DNA of 64,000 nt from Bos javanicus (Eukaryota > Chordata > Mammalia > Artiodactyla > Bovidae), in the NCBI RefSeq assembly GCF_032452875.1, contig NC_083879.1:86251572-86315571 (forward strand), in the 5' to 3' direction. Below the pieces are notes generated by a model. That model ran no database searches and was not told the origin of the DNA. It saw nothing but the letters and a program-made list of their open reading frames with translations. The translations under genes and the position numbers were made by a program. Positions 23,410 to 34,497 of this stretch are shown here, in pieces; the stretch's first letter is position 1, and each line of letters opens with the position of its first letter.

Positions 23410-24097
23410 TTCTAGTTCTAGTTTCCTTAAAACATCCTTTAGTCTTTTGCTTCCAGCAGGAGTATCCTATGTTCTGGGAAGACGTCCATGCATCGGAAAG
23501 AACAGAAACAGGAAAAGGGCCCCTCTCCAATACTTCTTCAACAGGGCCCTCTGACTGGAGTATTTCAGGTACTCCAGATTCATCGCAGAACACAGCTCCG
23601 AATGAGAGCTCAGGATCTGTGCCTCAAACTGTGAGATTTTTAGTGTAATTTAGCCCAAGCACTCCTGATTACGTTCCGGGATCTTGCATCTTTTCCCTTT
23701 TTAAGAAAATTACGTTTGTGTTCATTGGGGACGAACAGCACTCTGCCTAGTGAGACGTCTGGCCTCAGGTTCCTGCTTCCTCTTAGGACAAGTCAGTGCG
23801 AAGCAGACCAAGCTTCCTGTCAGGAGCATCCAGGGGAACACGGTACAGTTGTTTCAAGATGCGCCTAGGGGCACGGAGAGCTGCCCGGCAGCCTAGATGA
23901 GAACCAGGCCCCCGGAGACGGGACGCTGGCAGAGCCAAGCCCATTTGCACAGCCTCTGCTCCAAGGCCTTTCCTGATTGATAAGCACCATGGGCCAAGAA
24001 ATGGGAAATCTTGGCAGATATTAGAAGCCAAAGGGGCTGGGGATCTGGGGAGAGCTTCTGCACATCTCACTGGTTTAGAGGGACTCAGGGTTACCAA
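23410..24097. other. Single-copy sequence with a possible exon-like segment
   Basis: Between two SINEs. 23457-23648 resembles a terminal exon (acceptor-like sequence, then an open frame ending in a stop) and is discussed in the findings. It is too weak to call a gene. The rest is unremarkable. Confidence 0.35.
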
Positions 24098-24229
24098 GTG
24101 GAGAAGGAAATGGCAACCCACTCCAGTGTTCTTGCCTGGAGAATCCCAGGGACGGGGGAGCCTGTTGGGTGCCGTCTATGGGGTCACACAGAGTTGGACA
24201 CCACTGAAGTGACTTAGCAGCAGCAGGGT
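24098..24229 (+). mobile_element. BovA-type SINE without tRNA head
   Basis: Plus-strand copy: ggagaaggaaatggcaaccc, ctggagaatcccagggacgg, end gagttggacaccactgaagt, and a short cagcagcag tail. Confidence 0.9.
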
Positions 24230-24343
24230 TACCAAGACAGGGGTGGCTGGAGGGGAAGGGAAGTATCAGACATGTGGGTCGTCTTTCATCCTGAAGTGTT
24301 TGTTGGCTCTTGGCCACGTCTGGTCCTAGGGTGGAGATGCTGC

Positions 24344-24564
24344 TTGTGTGCTAAGTCGCTTCCATCGAGTCCGACTCTTTGCAACCCCTGGACTGTAGCC
24401 CGCCAGGCTCCTCTGTCCATGGGATTCCCCAGGCAAGAGTACTGGAGTGGGTGGCCACGACCTCCTCCGGGGGATCCTCCCGACCCAGGGGTCGAATCTG
24501 CATCTCTATGTCTCCTGCACTGGCAGGCGGGTTCTGTATCACTGTCACCACCTGGGAAGCCCCC
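24344..24564 (-). mobile_element. Bov-tA SINE, full length
   Basis: Minus-strand copy: gtgctaagtcgcttccatcg, ggactgtagcccgccaggct, then the head at the right with ggtcgaatctgcatctctat and ccacctgggaagccccc. Confidence 0.93.
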
Positions 24565-25567
24565 AGCCCTGCATGGGGACTTCTCAGTCTCCATCTGTTA
24601 CAAAGACCACTATTCTGGATGCTCAGAGGTTGGAAAGACGAGGTAGAATTCATAAAATCTGACAGAAAATGAAGAAAAGAATTCTTTTCTTAGGACAGCC
24701 CACCATTCCTGGGCCTCTCCTTGACATGCAGATTCTGGGCCAGTGGATCTGGGATGATCTCGAGATCTTTTGAGATCACAGTGGATCCCGCAAGATTCTG
24801 CCTTTCTGACAAGCGTCCAGGTGCCACCGAAGCTGCCGGCCCATGGACTTCACTTTGAGCATTGAGGTGCCAGAGAGAGCAGCAGTGTGTGACGTGTGGG
24901 CTTAAGAGAGACACAGACACGCTGCTGCTCCCAAAGGCCTGATTCCAGTAGCACTGCGGTGAGAAGCAGAGGAAACGGACCCGGCGGGAAACGGCAAGTC
25001 AGTACTTGGAATGAACGCATGGGAACTGCTGCGGTGCGGGTGGGGTGTGGGTGGGGGTCTGATCACGGGTCTGCCACTCAGTAGCTGCATTTCCCCGTCT
25101 GGAGTGAGTGGGTAGGATTCGATGATCTCTAGTGATGTTCGGCCCGAATCTGCGACCCTCCTGACTGCGGCGGGAGGTCCCCCCGTGGCCAAGCTCCTCA
25201 CCATGCATGCAGAGTGGGAGCTGCTAGGGTTGATGTGAGGCCTGGGCCTGAGAGACGGCCAGATGCTGCGGACTTGAATTTGCACACTAACTGTGGTTTT
25301 CCCAGGAAATCTGAAATGTCACGATTGTCTTCACACTGCTTGCGAGCCTGTGGTGTCAGAGTCCGGGATGTATTTGTCATGCGGTGGAGGACTCGCGTTG
25401 GCCCAAATCACAGGCTTGGAGTTGCTGCTGTCGAGCCTCCAAAGCCCTAAGACGTTGCATCAGCTGCAAAGAAGTGGGGGAGTTCTGTGTGTTTTGTGCA
25501 ATGACTGAAGTTGTCTGGTCCGACTGGAATGATTACGTGCTCTGGTAGCTCTCTTGTGTGGACACAG
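24565..25567. other. Single-copy sequence, no gene seen
   Basis: About 1 kb of mixed composition. A MIR relic at 25063-25135 is listed separately. No gene is recognised. Confidence 0.42.
25063..25135 (+). mobile_element. MIR SINE fragment
   Basis: The order ggtctgccactcagtagctg, catttccccgtctggagtga and gggtaggattcgatgatctc matches the MIR core in sense orientation, with decay in between. Confidence 0.5.
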
Positions 25568-25787
25568 CTGTGCCGTCTCAGTCCCTCAGTTGTGTCTGAC
25601 TTCGTGCGACTCTGTGGACTATAGCCCGCCAGGCTCCTCTGTCCATGGGGTTCTCCAGGCAAGAATACTGGAGTGGGCTGTGGTTTCCTTCTCCAGGGGA
25701 TCTTCCCGATCCAGGGATTGAACCCACATCTCCTCTGTGTCCTGCATTGATGGCATATTCTCTACTGCTGACCCACCTGGGAAGCTC
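25568..25787 (-). mobile_element. Bov-tA SINE, full length
   Basis: Minus-strand copy: ccctcagttgtgtctgactt, ggactatagcccgccaggct, head gggattgaacccacatctcc and gacccacctgggaagctct. Confidence 0.93.
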
Positions 25788-26040
25788 TCTCTGTACTCAA
25801 GTGGTGGATACATGCCCACCTGTCCAGGCCTGTGATCAAGAGGGGATGGCACGAGGAGCCTTAGAACCAGTTCCCTCCTGAGCTGCATCCCTAGAGTTAG
25901 CGGGACTGCGACCTCCAGCGCCTGCCCGCCACCTCCCAGACCACACTCTGAGGGCAGCCTGGCCACCAGGGGCTTCCGGAGATGAATGGAGACCACCCAA
26001 GGAGAAGCAGGTCATGTGCACTTATTTTGCACTCACTGCA

Positions 26041-26299
26041 GCAGGCTGAAACTCCAATACTTTGGCCACCTGATGTGAAGAGATGGCTCGTTTGAAAAGA
26101 CCCTGATGCTGGGAAAGATTGAAGGCAGGAGGAGAAGGGGACGACAGAGGATGAGATGGTTGGATGGCATCACCGACTCAGTAGACATGGGTTTGGGTGG
26201 ACTCCGGGAGTTGGTGATGGACAGGGAGGCCTGGCGTGCTGTGGTCCATGGGGTCACGACGAGTCGGACACGACTGAGCGACTGAACTGACTGCAGCAG
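26041..26299 (+). mobile_element. BovB LINE 3' end
   Basis: Well-preserved plus-strand copy starting in tgaaactccaatactttggc and ending gtcggacacgactgagcgac then tgaactgactgcagcagg. A ctgcagcagg-like sequence occurs at both margins (26037 and 26290), which may be the target-site duplication. Confidence 0.93.
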
Positions 26300-29200
26300 G
26301 CCGTCAGCCGTCCTCACCCGTGTTGGGCAGAGACTCGGTGCGGCAGAACAGCATAGATCATGTGGAAAGGGAGGTGCAGGGTGCCCTGGGGGAGGCTGTC
26401 GGCCTGGGTGGCCGGGGCGGGTCGTTAGAGCCGGCGCCCCACGTCCCAGGCAAGGGGAGCACGTGCTCTGTGGTTGCTCCTGAGCAGAAAGGAGGGATGA
26501 ACGTGGGGAAGCTGTCTGTTAGCAATCAAGCCTTTGCCATTTGTGCTGCTGTCTGGCTTCCTGGACCCTTACTAGGGACAGTGGTCAACGTCCCACTCAG
26601 CTGACTGACCGGCAAGGGCTGGCTTTCCGCAAGCCTGACTTACAGCGGCTGCCTCCTGGATGGCCTCTGTCCACAGGAGGCTGGCTTTTCGGGCAGGCCG
26701 CCGCAGGGTGTGGGCAGAGCTCCGTCTTTATGGACCGTCTGGCCTGGACCACGTGTCAATTCAGTGTTTCCAGTTTCCAATGTCAGTGATGACGTGACGT
26801 CTTCCCAAAGCTCTAAGAGAGTCAAGACAGTTCCCAGTTCAGAGCAGCGGCTAAAATGTCCTAAAAATCTTTTCAGAGTGAGAGCACCCAACCCAACTCA
26901 ACAGAGGAGGCTCTGCCCGTTCTACGGGACGCATGGCTCCCCGACACAAACAGACAGACGTCTGCAGGGGACGCAGGCGCAGGAGAACAAAAACAGGGGG
27001 TGGCGGCTCCAGGGTGTCTGCAGGTGCTGGAGCCAGAGAAGACGCGGAACTGGGAGGCAGGGGAGAGGCCGCCCCTCCCCTGGTGCAGACCCCAATTTCC
27101 AAGCACGTTTTGACTCCCAGTGCACTGTTTCAAGTAACGTAATTTTGGAGAGTGGGGAGGCGTGTTTGAGTCGCTGAAAACGAGCACCACACACTCACAC
27201 CCGTGACTGAAGTGGCTCCATGTTGTCAGGAAGAGGCTGGGTTGCTTTGGGGTGGAGGGGTGAAGCCAGGCTTGCAGAGAGGAGACCGGCCGGGCCTGTC
27301 CCCACGAGGCTTCATCCAGCTCAGGGCCTGCAGAATCCCATCCCCAAGACAGCCGACCCGCCACTATTTCAGCAAAACCACAACCTCTGTGGGGTCTCCA
27401 GGAAGCATTTCAGTCAATGCTGTGCCTAGGTACCCTTGACAGTAAAGGAAAACTCAGTTGTACTGATCTCATTTTTATTTTAATTTTATCATTTGGTTTC
27501 TCGTGGATTTTTACATTAGCTTCATTTATAAAAACGCTGCACTAAAGTACTCTTTACCTCCATGAAGGGGTGTTTTGACGCACCCCGGCGTTTTGTCCCC
27601 AAGGTGAGTCAGTGGTCCCAGTGCCCAGCTGCCTCCTGTGCCCTGGAGTCCAGCGCGGCCCTGGACTTCCTCCACTTCCACACACCGTCTCTGCGTGCTT
27701 CACACCGTACAAAGCTTAGTCTTATAGAAGGAAAACATGTAGCTGAAACGCACTGTAAGGACGTTATGAAATGCAAACTGAGCAAGGCAGGGCAGCTCCG
27801 CATTTCGGAAGCAGCAATGATGGGCCCGGCCGGCATTCTGCTACTGGGGACAGGACGCCTGCCTGCGTGCAGCTGGGCAAGCCCCTGCAGACAGAGGCCC
27901 AGACACGGCAGACGCTGCTCGCAAACGAGACCTCAGGAGGCAGGGGGCGGTGCTGCCGCATGACTCAGAGGAGAGTCCGTGAGCTCCGGGGTGGTCACCT
28001 TATCCACGTGCTAACCCGGCGCTGAACATGTGAAGATGCTCACCCAGCTGACCCGAGCGCCCCCATGGATGACAGCGTCTTCCACAGATGTGTCTTGGAT
28101 GTAGGACACAGGACATGTAGTTGGGGACGCCGGTGGTGAATGTGGTCGTGGACTCCCTGGGCGTGAGCACTGTCCAAAGGGGTGACCACAGTGGGCACTT
28201 TCCTGTGAATGCCGTGACCTCGCGACGAGCACCCTCATCAGGCAAGGCACAAGCCAGGAGCTCTGGCTCCCAGTGGACCACCCACGTGGGCGGGGTTGGG
28301 GGAGCCTCTGGCCGCCTCGTGGGAACTCTCCCAAGTTCCAGCAAGTGTAAGGTCCCAGAGCTGCCAGACAAACCGCAGGAGTCCCTGAATTTGAACTTCA
28401 GATAAACAATGACTGCTTTTTAGTATAAATACATCTCAAGCCGTGCTCAGGCATGGTGTTTTTCTATTTCCTCTCTGGGAACCCTAAATAGATGTCAAGC
28501 CTTTGGAAGCTGAAGAATGCAGATGGAATCACCATGTTACAGGTACGGGTGTGGGGCTGCTGGGGGCCTCGGGCCTTCCAAAGGCCCCCGTGGAAGCCCA
28601 ACCTCGGCAGCTTTGGCTCCAGGTTTTTCTAAATTCCTGAGAGGGGTGTCAGAGCCAGAGAGCTGCAAGGGAGGGGGCAGAGCCCTGGGGAGAGGAAGGC
28701 GCTGATTAAGGGGGTGGGGGGACTGTGTGATTTATGGTTTATGAGCAGAGATTTAAAGACCCAGATAGGATTTCCCTTAATTGTACAAAGACTAATTATC
28801 CAAAGACTAACGACAGAGATGAATGCCTGAAAATATCTTTCTGGGCTAAAGCATCAAAGGTGATTAAACTCTGTTGGAATCAGGGACAATGGGATGGCGT
28901 CAAGAAGGAAAAGTTCTTAAGACGGATGGGTTTCTCCTAAAACCACCACATTCGCACTCATGATACAGCCGGCCTGCTGCATCACTCCCTGGGACATGTT
29001 GCCTCCTTTTAATCTTTGGACGGTTTTTCTCATCTCTGAGAACATCTGTGCCCGTTGTTTGCTGCTTACCGAGGACCAGGAGCTGGTGAAGGAAGGATGT
29101 TTCTGCTCCTGAGACACTAAGTAACTGGGGTCTTGGACAACATGTAAAATAAGAGGAGAGCAGACCGTCTAGAGGCGGGGCAGGCCCCACCCCCGGCGCA

Positions 29201-29929
29201 GCTGAGATCCGCTCAGGGCTCTGGGCCCTGATGGCTCCAGGAACGAGCCCAGCACCCCGTGTGGCGAGTCTGTGCTCTGAGGGGCCTTCCTGGAGGCGAG
29301 CAGGATGGTTCTGGGTGATGGTCCGGGCTGCAGGTGTCCGCTTTCGCACATTATTCGGGCACTGGTTCGAATCTCGGACGTTACAGGGCCGGAGAACGCG
29401 GATGAGCGACGCACCGCTGCGGGCCCTGGGAGTGAGCTGGGCGCAGGAGACGGGGCGCCCGTCACAGGAGTCCGGGTCTGCTGGCTGTCAGTCTCCCCGG
29501 AGGACAGACCCTGGAGAGCAGAGAAGCCCGTCACCGCACTGTGGCACACTCTCCCATGGATCTGGTGTGGTCCCCAGTCAGGCTCTCCGTCAGGGCAGGA
29601 ATTCTTGCCTCCACAGAGTTCACAGGTCCGACACCCACCGTGTCCGCTGAGCGGCCCCCAGGACACAGGGAAGAGCTCTCACAGCTCATCTCCTAGCGTC
29701 ACCCATGAGTTCATGTCAACCACCAGTCCCTGGACATGGATTCATTGAAAGGTGCCCTGGGGACACGACTCAACACATGTCACTGGACAGCGTATTGGAA
29801 GATACAGAATCGGAGTCTCTGTTTTCAGAAAACACAGTTAATCATCCTCTGGGTATAAATTAGTTTGGGCGCATGTTGTAATATATAATATGTGTCTATC
29901 AATAACTCCTCCCAGACCAGTTATACATT
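26300..29929. other. Long single-copy stretch, no gene seen
   Basis: The longest repeat-poor part of the first half, about 3.6 kb. 27460-27550 and 28390-28510 are AT-rich. 28720-28900 (aattgtacaaagactaatta, ttatggtttatgagcagaga) could be conserved noncoding DNA. The remainder is GC-rich with overlapping meaningless frames (up to 165 codons). Confidence 0.42.
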
Positions 29930-30045
29930 TATCAGGTGTTGTTTTTTATTTACTGGGCTGTTTTTATGATTTGGCAGCTACTTAGTTCCACAACTAGAAT
30001 GAAAGCTTCAAGGCAAGGATACATATTAATAATCACAGTTGGGTT
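29930..30045 (+). mobile_element. L2 LINE fragment
   Basis: The series caggtgttgttttttattta, then acttagttccacaactagaa, then tgaaagcttcaaggcaagga follows the sense L2 3' region with its ctagaatgtaagctcc block. It is diverged. Confidence 0.45.
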
Positions 30046-30335
30046 TAGGAAACATTAACGCCGAGTGGAAACAGATGGCTCCATCTCCGGAAGGAAATTT
30101 ACCTCTTTGTTGTCAAGTTTGTGCAGAGTCCTGAAGGATGATGGATCGTGTACAGCCTGCGCTCTACGCAGAAAACAAAGGCGGGAAAGAAAGAGCCACC
30201 CCCTCAGCCCACCAGCCCGCAGGACCTGTGAGGAGATGTGACTGTCGGTTTTCGCTGAGTGCCTAATGTCTGAAAATGTTAGGAAGTGATATACTAAAAC
30301 TGATTTGTAAGGAGCCACAGTTGATGCTCCTGAAC

Positions 30336-30694
30336 TGTGGTGTTGAAGAAGACTCTTGAGAGTCCCTTAGACTTCAAGGAGATGAACCTAGTCAATCCGA
30401 AAGGAAATCAGTCCTAGATGTTCATTGGAAGGACTGAAGCTGAAGCTGAAGCTCCAATACTTTGGCCACATGATACAAAGAGTCGACTTACTGGGAAAGA
30501 CCCTGATGCTGGGAAAGATTGAAAGGGGGAGGAGAAGGGGACAACAGAGGATGAGATGGTTGGATGGCATCACCGACTCAATGGACGTGGGTTTGAGCAG
30601 GGTCCGGGAGGTACTGAAGGACCCGGAAGCCTGGCTGCAGGCCACGGGGTCGCGGAGAGTCGGACACGACTGAGCGACTGAACAGCAACAACAA
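30336..30694 (+). mobile_element. BovB LINE 3' end, longer copy
   Basis: Plus-strand BovB from gtgttgaagaagactcttga through ttcattggaaggactgaagc, aatactttggccacatgata, the gaccctgatgctgggaaaga block and the terminal gtcggacacgactgagcgac. A gaagct triplet expansion lies at 30436-30453. Ends in an aacaacaac-like tail. Confidence 0.94.
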
Positions 30695-31413
30695 AGCTGA
30701 TCATCTCAATTCTGTGAGTTTCTTCGGGGTCATCCCGCTGACAACTCCAGTCTGGGGACCTCACTGGATCAGGGGCCGAGAAGACGGCCCGTTGTACCCA
30801 CAGCAAGAGGATCTGGAAGCGGCTAGCCTGGATGTCCTGATGAAGGCTGCTCTCTGGGACCCTGCACTTGCCCACCTCCTGGAAGAGACCGAAGTCAGCC
30901 TGCAGAGGCCTCCGCCATCTGGCAGGCGTGCAGAGGATCCTGTGTGCTCGGCGGGGAAACTTTCTGCCACTTCTATGCCCAGTAAATCGTTTCAGTCACT
31001 TGCCAGTAAGAAGCTTAAAAAAAATTTTTTTTAAGTAGCAGTACAAGAAGCGCTCAGCACCACGAGCAGCCAAAAGCCCTCAGGAGAGGCGCTTTATCTT
31101 TGAGACCGTCCGGAAGCCATCAGCACTCGTCCAGAGGGGCCACAGAGCCTTCTACGTGGGCGCCCGGAGACAGTGCTTCTGGTGGGGACACCAGACAGGG
31201 ACTCAGCAGACACGATTTTCATTCTGCTCCTGCCGGCGAAGGCTGTGTGGCCCTGGGCCGGTCACTTACCTTCTCTGAGATTCAGGGTCTTTATAAATCA
31301 GGAGCTCTGGACTTGATCTTTTCTAACTTTCACAGCTTACAGTTCTGTTTCACTGACATAAAAATTGACTCTCATCTCGGCACTTTTCCTTGCTAACTGT
31401 GATCATTTACTTG
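30695..31413. other. Single-copy sequence, no gene seen
   Basis: Contains a 106-codon open frame (30714-31034 plus) ending in a run of Lys/Phe from an A/T-rich tract. It has no recognised domain. A MIR relic follows at 31228-31300. Confidence 0.4.
31228..31300 (+). mobile_element. MIR SINE fragment
   Basis: The stretch ggctgtgtggccctgggccg, gtcacttaccttctctgaga and ttcagggtctttataaatca is a good sense MIR match (tgtgaccttgggcaagtcacttaacctctctgagcctcag region). Confidence 0.6.
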
Positions 31414-31592
31414 TTGGCTGCCCTGGGTCTTCCCTGCGGCGTGCAGGCCCTTCTTTGCTGCGTGCGGGCATCTCTAGTTCTGGCACACGGGCTTGGCTGT
31501 GATGTGTGGGTCTCGTTCCCTGACCAGGGATCCAAGCTGGGCCCCTGCAGTGGGAGGCGGAGTCTTGCTCACTGGACCACCAGGGAAGCCCC
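31414..31592 (-). mobile_element. CHR-type cetartiodactyl SINE
   Basis: Minus-strand tRNA-derived SINE older than Bov-tA: ggctgccctgggtcttccct, ctttgctgcgtgcgggcatc, tctagttctggcacacgggc, tcgttccctgaccagggatc and the head ggaccaccagggaagcccc. Confidence 0.88.
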
Positions 31593-31779
31593 CCAGTACT
31601 GATCTGACAGTTTGGGCTGGTTTTGCCGGGCCACTCTCCAGCACCGACTCTGAACACCGGCGCAGAGTAGCTGCGTGGCCTGTGTCCCTCTGACCAGACC
31701 CGAGAGCCACGCATTAAGCAGGAAGCAGGCGTGTGCCATATGTCTCAGGCTGGAAATTTGCAGACGTGCATCTGGTCTC

Positions 31780-32480
31780 CTAGAAAACAAGGGGCTCATC
31801 CCTATTAAGCTGGTCTCATTACAGAGTAATAAATTGGAAATTGCAATGAAATTAGGTTGATTTCTGATGGACAAATTTTGGTTGCAGGGCGGAGAAGAAA
31901 TAATCATTTTTAAAGCTGCAACAGCTGTTACATCGTATTATAGTTTAAAATCCTTTAGAGGAATTAGTTAATTAATTTTAACATTGTTACACTCTCCTTA
32001 ATAGTGTTGCAAAATATCTGGCAGTGATTAATCATGATCAGAATTTTTATCAGTCATGATCTAATACATTTTTCCAAAAAGAAGACTTTATTGCATATTA
32101 AAATTACCTCGCTTGAATTCTTTAATTGTAGATCTTAATCTTGTTCAAAAATATAATCTTTATCCATTCAGTGTCACGCAAAGTTAGTGCTTCTCCTCAA
32201 AAAAAACATTTTCAAACTTTGCTTGGATTCTTTTCTTTCTTTTTTGCTAAGCTGTATCATTTAATTTCACGTGGCTTTAATGAGGAATTGTTTCCAACAG
32301 TTTCTAAGAGTTTCCATCAGCAATATTTCATTCCAGAATAAAAGGTAATGATCCATAAATTCTTAATGCCATATTTTTATAGCCAGTAAATTAGTCTTTA
32401 ATGGGTTCAATAAGTTCTGTGATGTATGTCATTAATTGTTAATGGTGTTTTAACTAGATAATTGTTAGGAAGGGCTGTTT
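31780..32480. other. Long AT-rich island, strongest conserved-noncoding candidate
   Basis: About 700 bases of AT-rich, repeat-free sequence. It contains gaattagttaattaatttta (31961-31980), gattaatcatgatcag, a second tcatgatc at 32053, and many cattaat/taatta cores typical of homeodomain-bound enhancers. No coding frame. Conservation is inferred from appearance only. Confidence 0.35.
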
Positions 32481-32689
32481 GTCATCGCCTCTGTGAATGA
32501 CTGATCCCTGCTATCCATTCCGCTTCATGGTGTGGCACTTACTTTATCTGGTCCGTGTGCTGAGAGCAGACCAGGGGCCCAAAATGCACCAACCGAATGT
32601 CAAATTCCCACAGTCGTGCATCCAGCAGTGATGGCAAGTCCACAGCCTTCAGCTCCGACGTGTTTCTGTCGTATGTATCAGCCAGCTGT

Positions 32690-32805
32690 TGGTCCTACCG
32701 TGATGAGTAACGAACCACCCCAAATCCCAGTGGCTTCAAGCAGCCATCATTCACACTCACTACGACGGTTTGTCTTATGATGGTCGGCTAGGCCCTGGTC
32801 CCCAG
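32690..32805. mobile_element. Ancient interspersed repeat fragment, family not named
   Basis: The block gtaacgaaccaccccaaatc, then ccagtggcttcaagcagcca, is a mammalian repeat motif (normally 'taacaaaccaccccaaaacttagtggcttaaaacaa'). I recognise the motif but cannot name the family or orientation from memory with confidence. Confidence 0.5.
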
Positions 32806-34126
32806 TTATTCAATCGAGTACAGATATGTGTGCTACTGTGAAGGCATTTTGTAGACACAGCTAGCATCTACAACCAGCTGACTTTAAATAAAGATTACAC
32901 TCGCCAACGTGGTGGGCCTTGCCCCATCAGTTGATGGATGTCAGAGCAAAGACTGAGCCCCACCCTCTGCCCCGAGAGGAGGGATTCTGCCTGCAGACGG
33001 CAGCATTGAGTCCTGTCTGCCTTGGCAGCCTCACCAGCCTCACTGTGAGTGTTCAGCCTGGGCAGGAATGGGCTAGTCTGGTCTGGGTTCAGCGGGGCTG
33101 GCTCTTCACTGCAGGGGCACCCTGCCTGTCCTCGGGTCTCTTGGCTGCCCAGACATGCTCTCCTTGGCAGGGGCAGAGAAGCAGGAGATTGCGTGTCAAG
33201 TCCCACTTGCCTCCCATCTGCCCTCCGCCTCTGGCCACAGCAAACCGAGGATGGATCCCTCAGCACCGAGCAAGGACGTTCACGCACTTCCAGGGAAGGC
33301 AGTCAGAGCCCCAAGCTGACGGAGAGGACAGGGAGACAAAGCGTGACCTGCGACCCTGCCTCCTGCCTTCTCCTGAGCCCAGTGCAGCTGGAGCCTTGGG
33401 ACGTTTGCTTCTGACACGTCCACCCCGTCACTCGCTCGGGGCCGGACAGACTGGGAACCGCAGGTCGAAGACAAGCCAAAACTCCCGAGAAGGCAACACC
33501 CCCTCTGAGACCCCCAGTGGCACCGCTGAAAAGCAGCAGAGTTGTCCCCTTAAAACCTCCGTTTTCGTCACACTCCAGCCTGCTTTCTCTTCGGTTCAAT
33601 ATGCGTTTTCTCTTTTTTGGGCAACTTTACATGGATAGTTATTGATTTTTCCAGCCTGATCAGTAGGCTTACTTTAGGTTTTTGGGGTTTTTTTCAGCTG
33701 TAGAAATGCTACACTACAACTTCCGTCCTCTCTGTGCGCTGTGACCTTTCTAGACAGACAGCGTCTGGCGCTTGCACCCTGAGGAGGCGACAGTTACGTC
33801 TGCGAGGGGGCAGGGGGCCCAGAGAACACACAACAGCACCCTCGAGGGAAGAGCCAGGAAGATGGATGAGCGTTGAAAGGGATTTCCAGCCAAGGGAAAG
33901 CATCCACAAAATCAGAGAAAAGGATAATCGGTGATAAATGGTAATTGCTTCTGTGTAAGCAAGGCTGACTCAGTGATACATGGTCCAAATGTTAAAGCAG
34001 TTGTGAGTCCTTCAGCGATCTGTCTAATCTACCAAAAACTCCCCTAGAGTGTCCTCTCGTCAGAAAGAAATTTGTGCTCACTTGCACACACAAACGTACA
34101 GCCACGTGCTTGCAAAACCTACATCA

Positions 34127-34228
34127 CAGTCAGAGGACCTACAGCTTCGAGGAGTTCGTGGGCCCGTGTCTGCGTATACAGTCAGAGGACCTACAGTTTC
34201 GAGGAGTTCATGGGCCCGTCTCTGCGTT
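34127..34228. repeat. 52-bp tandem duplication (2 copies)
   Basis: The unit starting cagtcagaggacctacag at 34127 is repeated at 34179 with a few substitutions (cttcga/tttcga, gttcgtg/gttcatg, gtgtctgc/gtctctgc). Confidence 0.9.
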
Positions 34229-34387
34229 AGAGAGCTATTGAGGTGCTCACGTTCTCAGTGCTGTCGGTCAGCTTCGCGTGGGAGGAAGGAAAGGGAAGGG
34301 CTAAGGGCGCCGTTCTCTGATTTGGTTGGTTGGGCGAAGGATACGGGCCTCCTCTGTCCTGGGGCCAGGAGAACAGCCTCAGGGGCT

Positions 34388-34497
34388 GGAGGAGAAGGCA
34401 GCTGGGCAGGTGGGTCAGCCATCCGGAGCAGCCAGAGGAGAAGGCAGCTGGGCAGGGGGTCACCCGTCCGGAGCAGACGGAGGACAAGGCAGCTGCT
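34388..34497. repeat. 46-bp purine-rich repeat (about 2.5 copies)
   Basis: The core gaggagaaggcagctgggca starts at about 34390, recurs at about 34436 and, as gaggacaaggcagctg, at about 34481. Spacers share the ccggagcag motif. Confidence 0.85.

Noticed and set aside
30714..31034. 106-codon frame that looked moderately protein-like
   Set aside because: Begins just after a BovB copy, ends in a poly-A/T tract and matches no family. No splice evidence.
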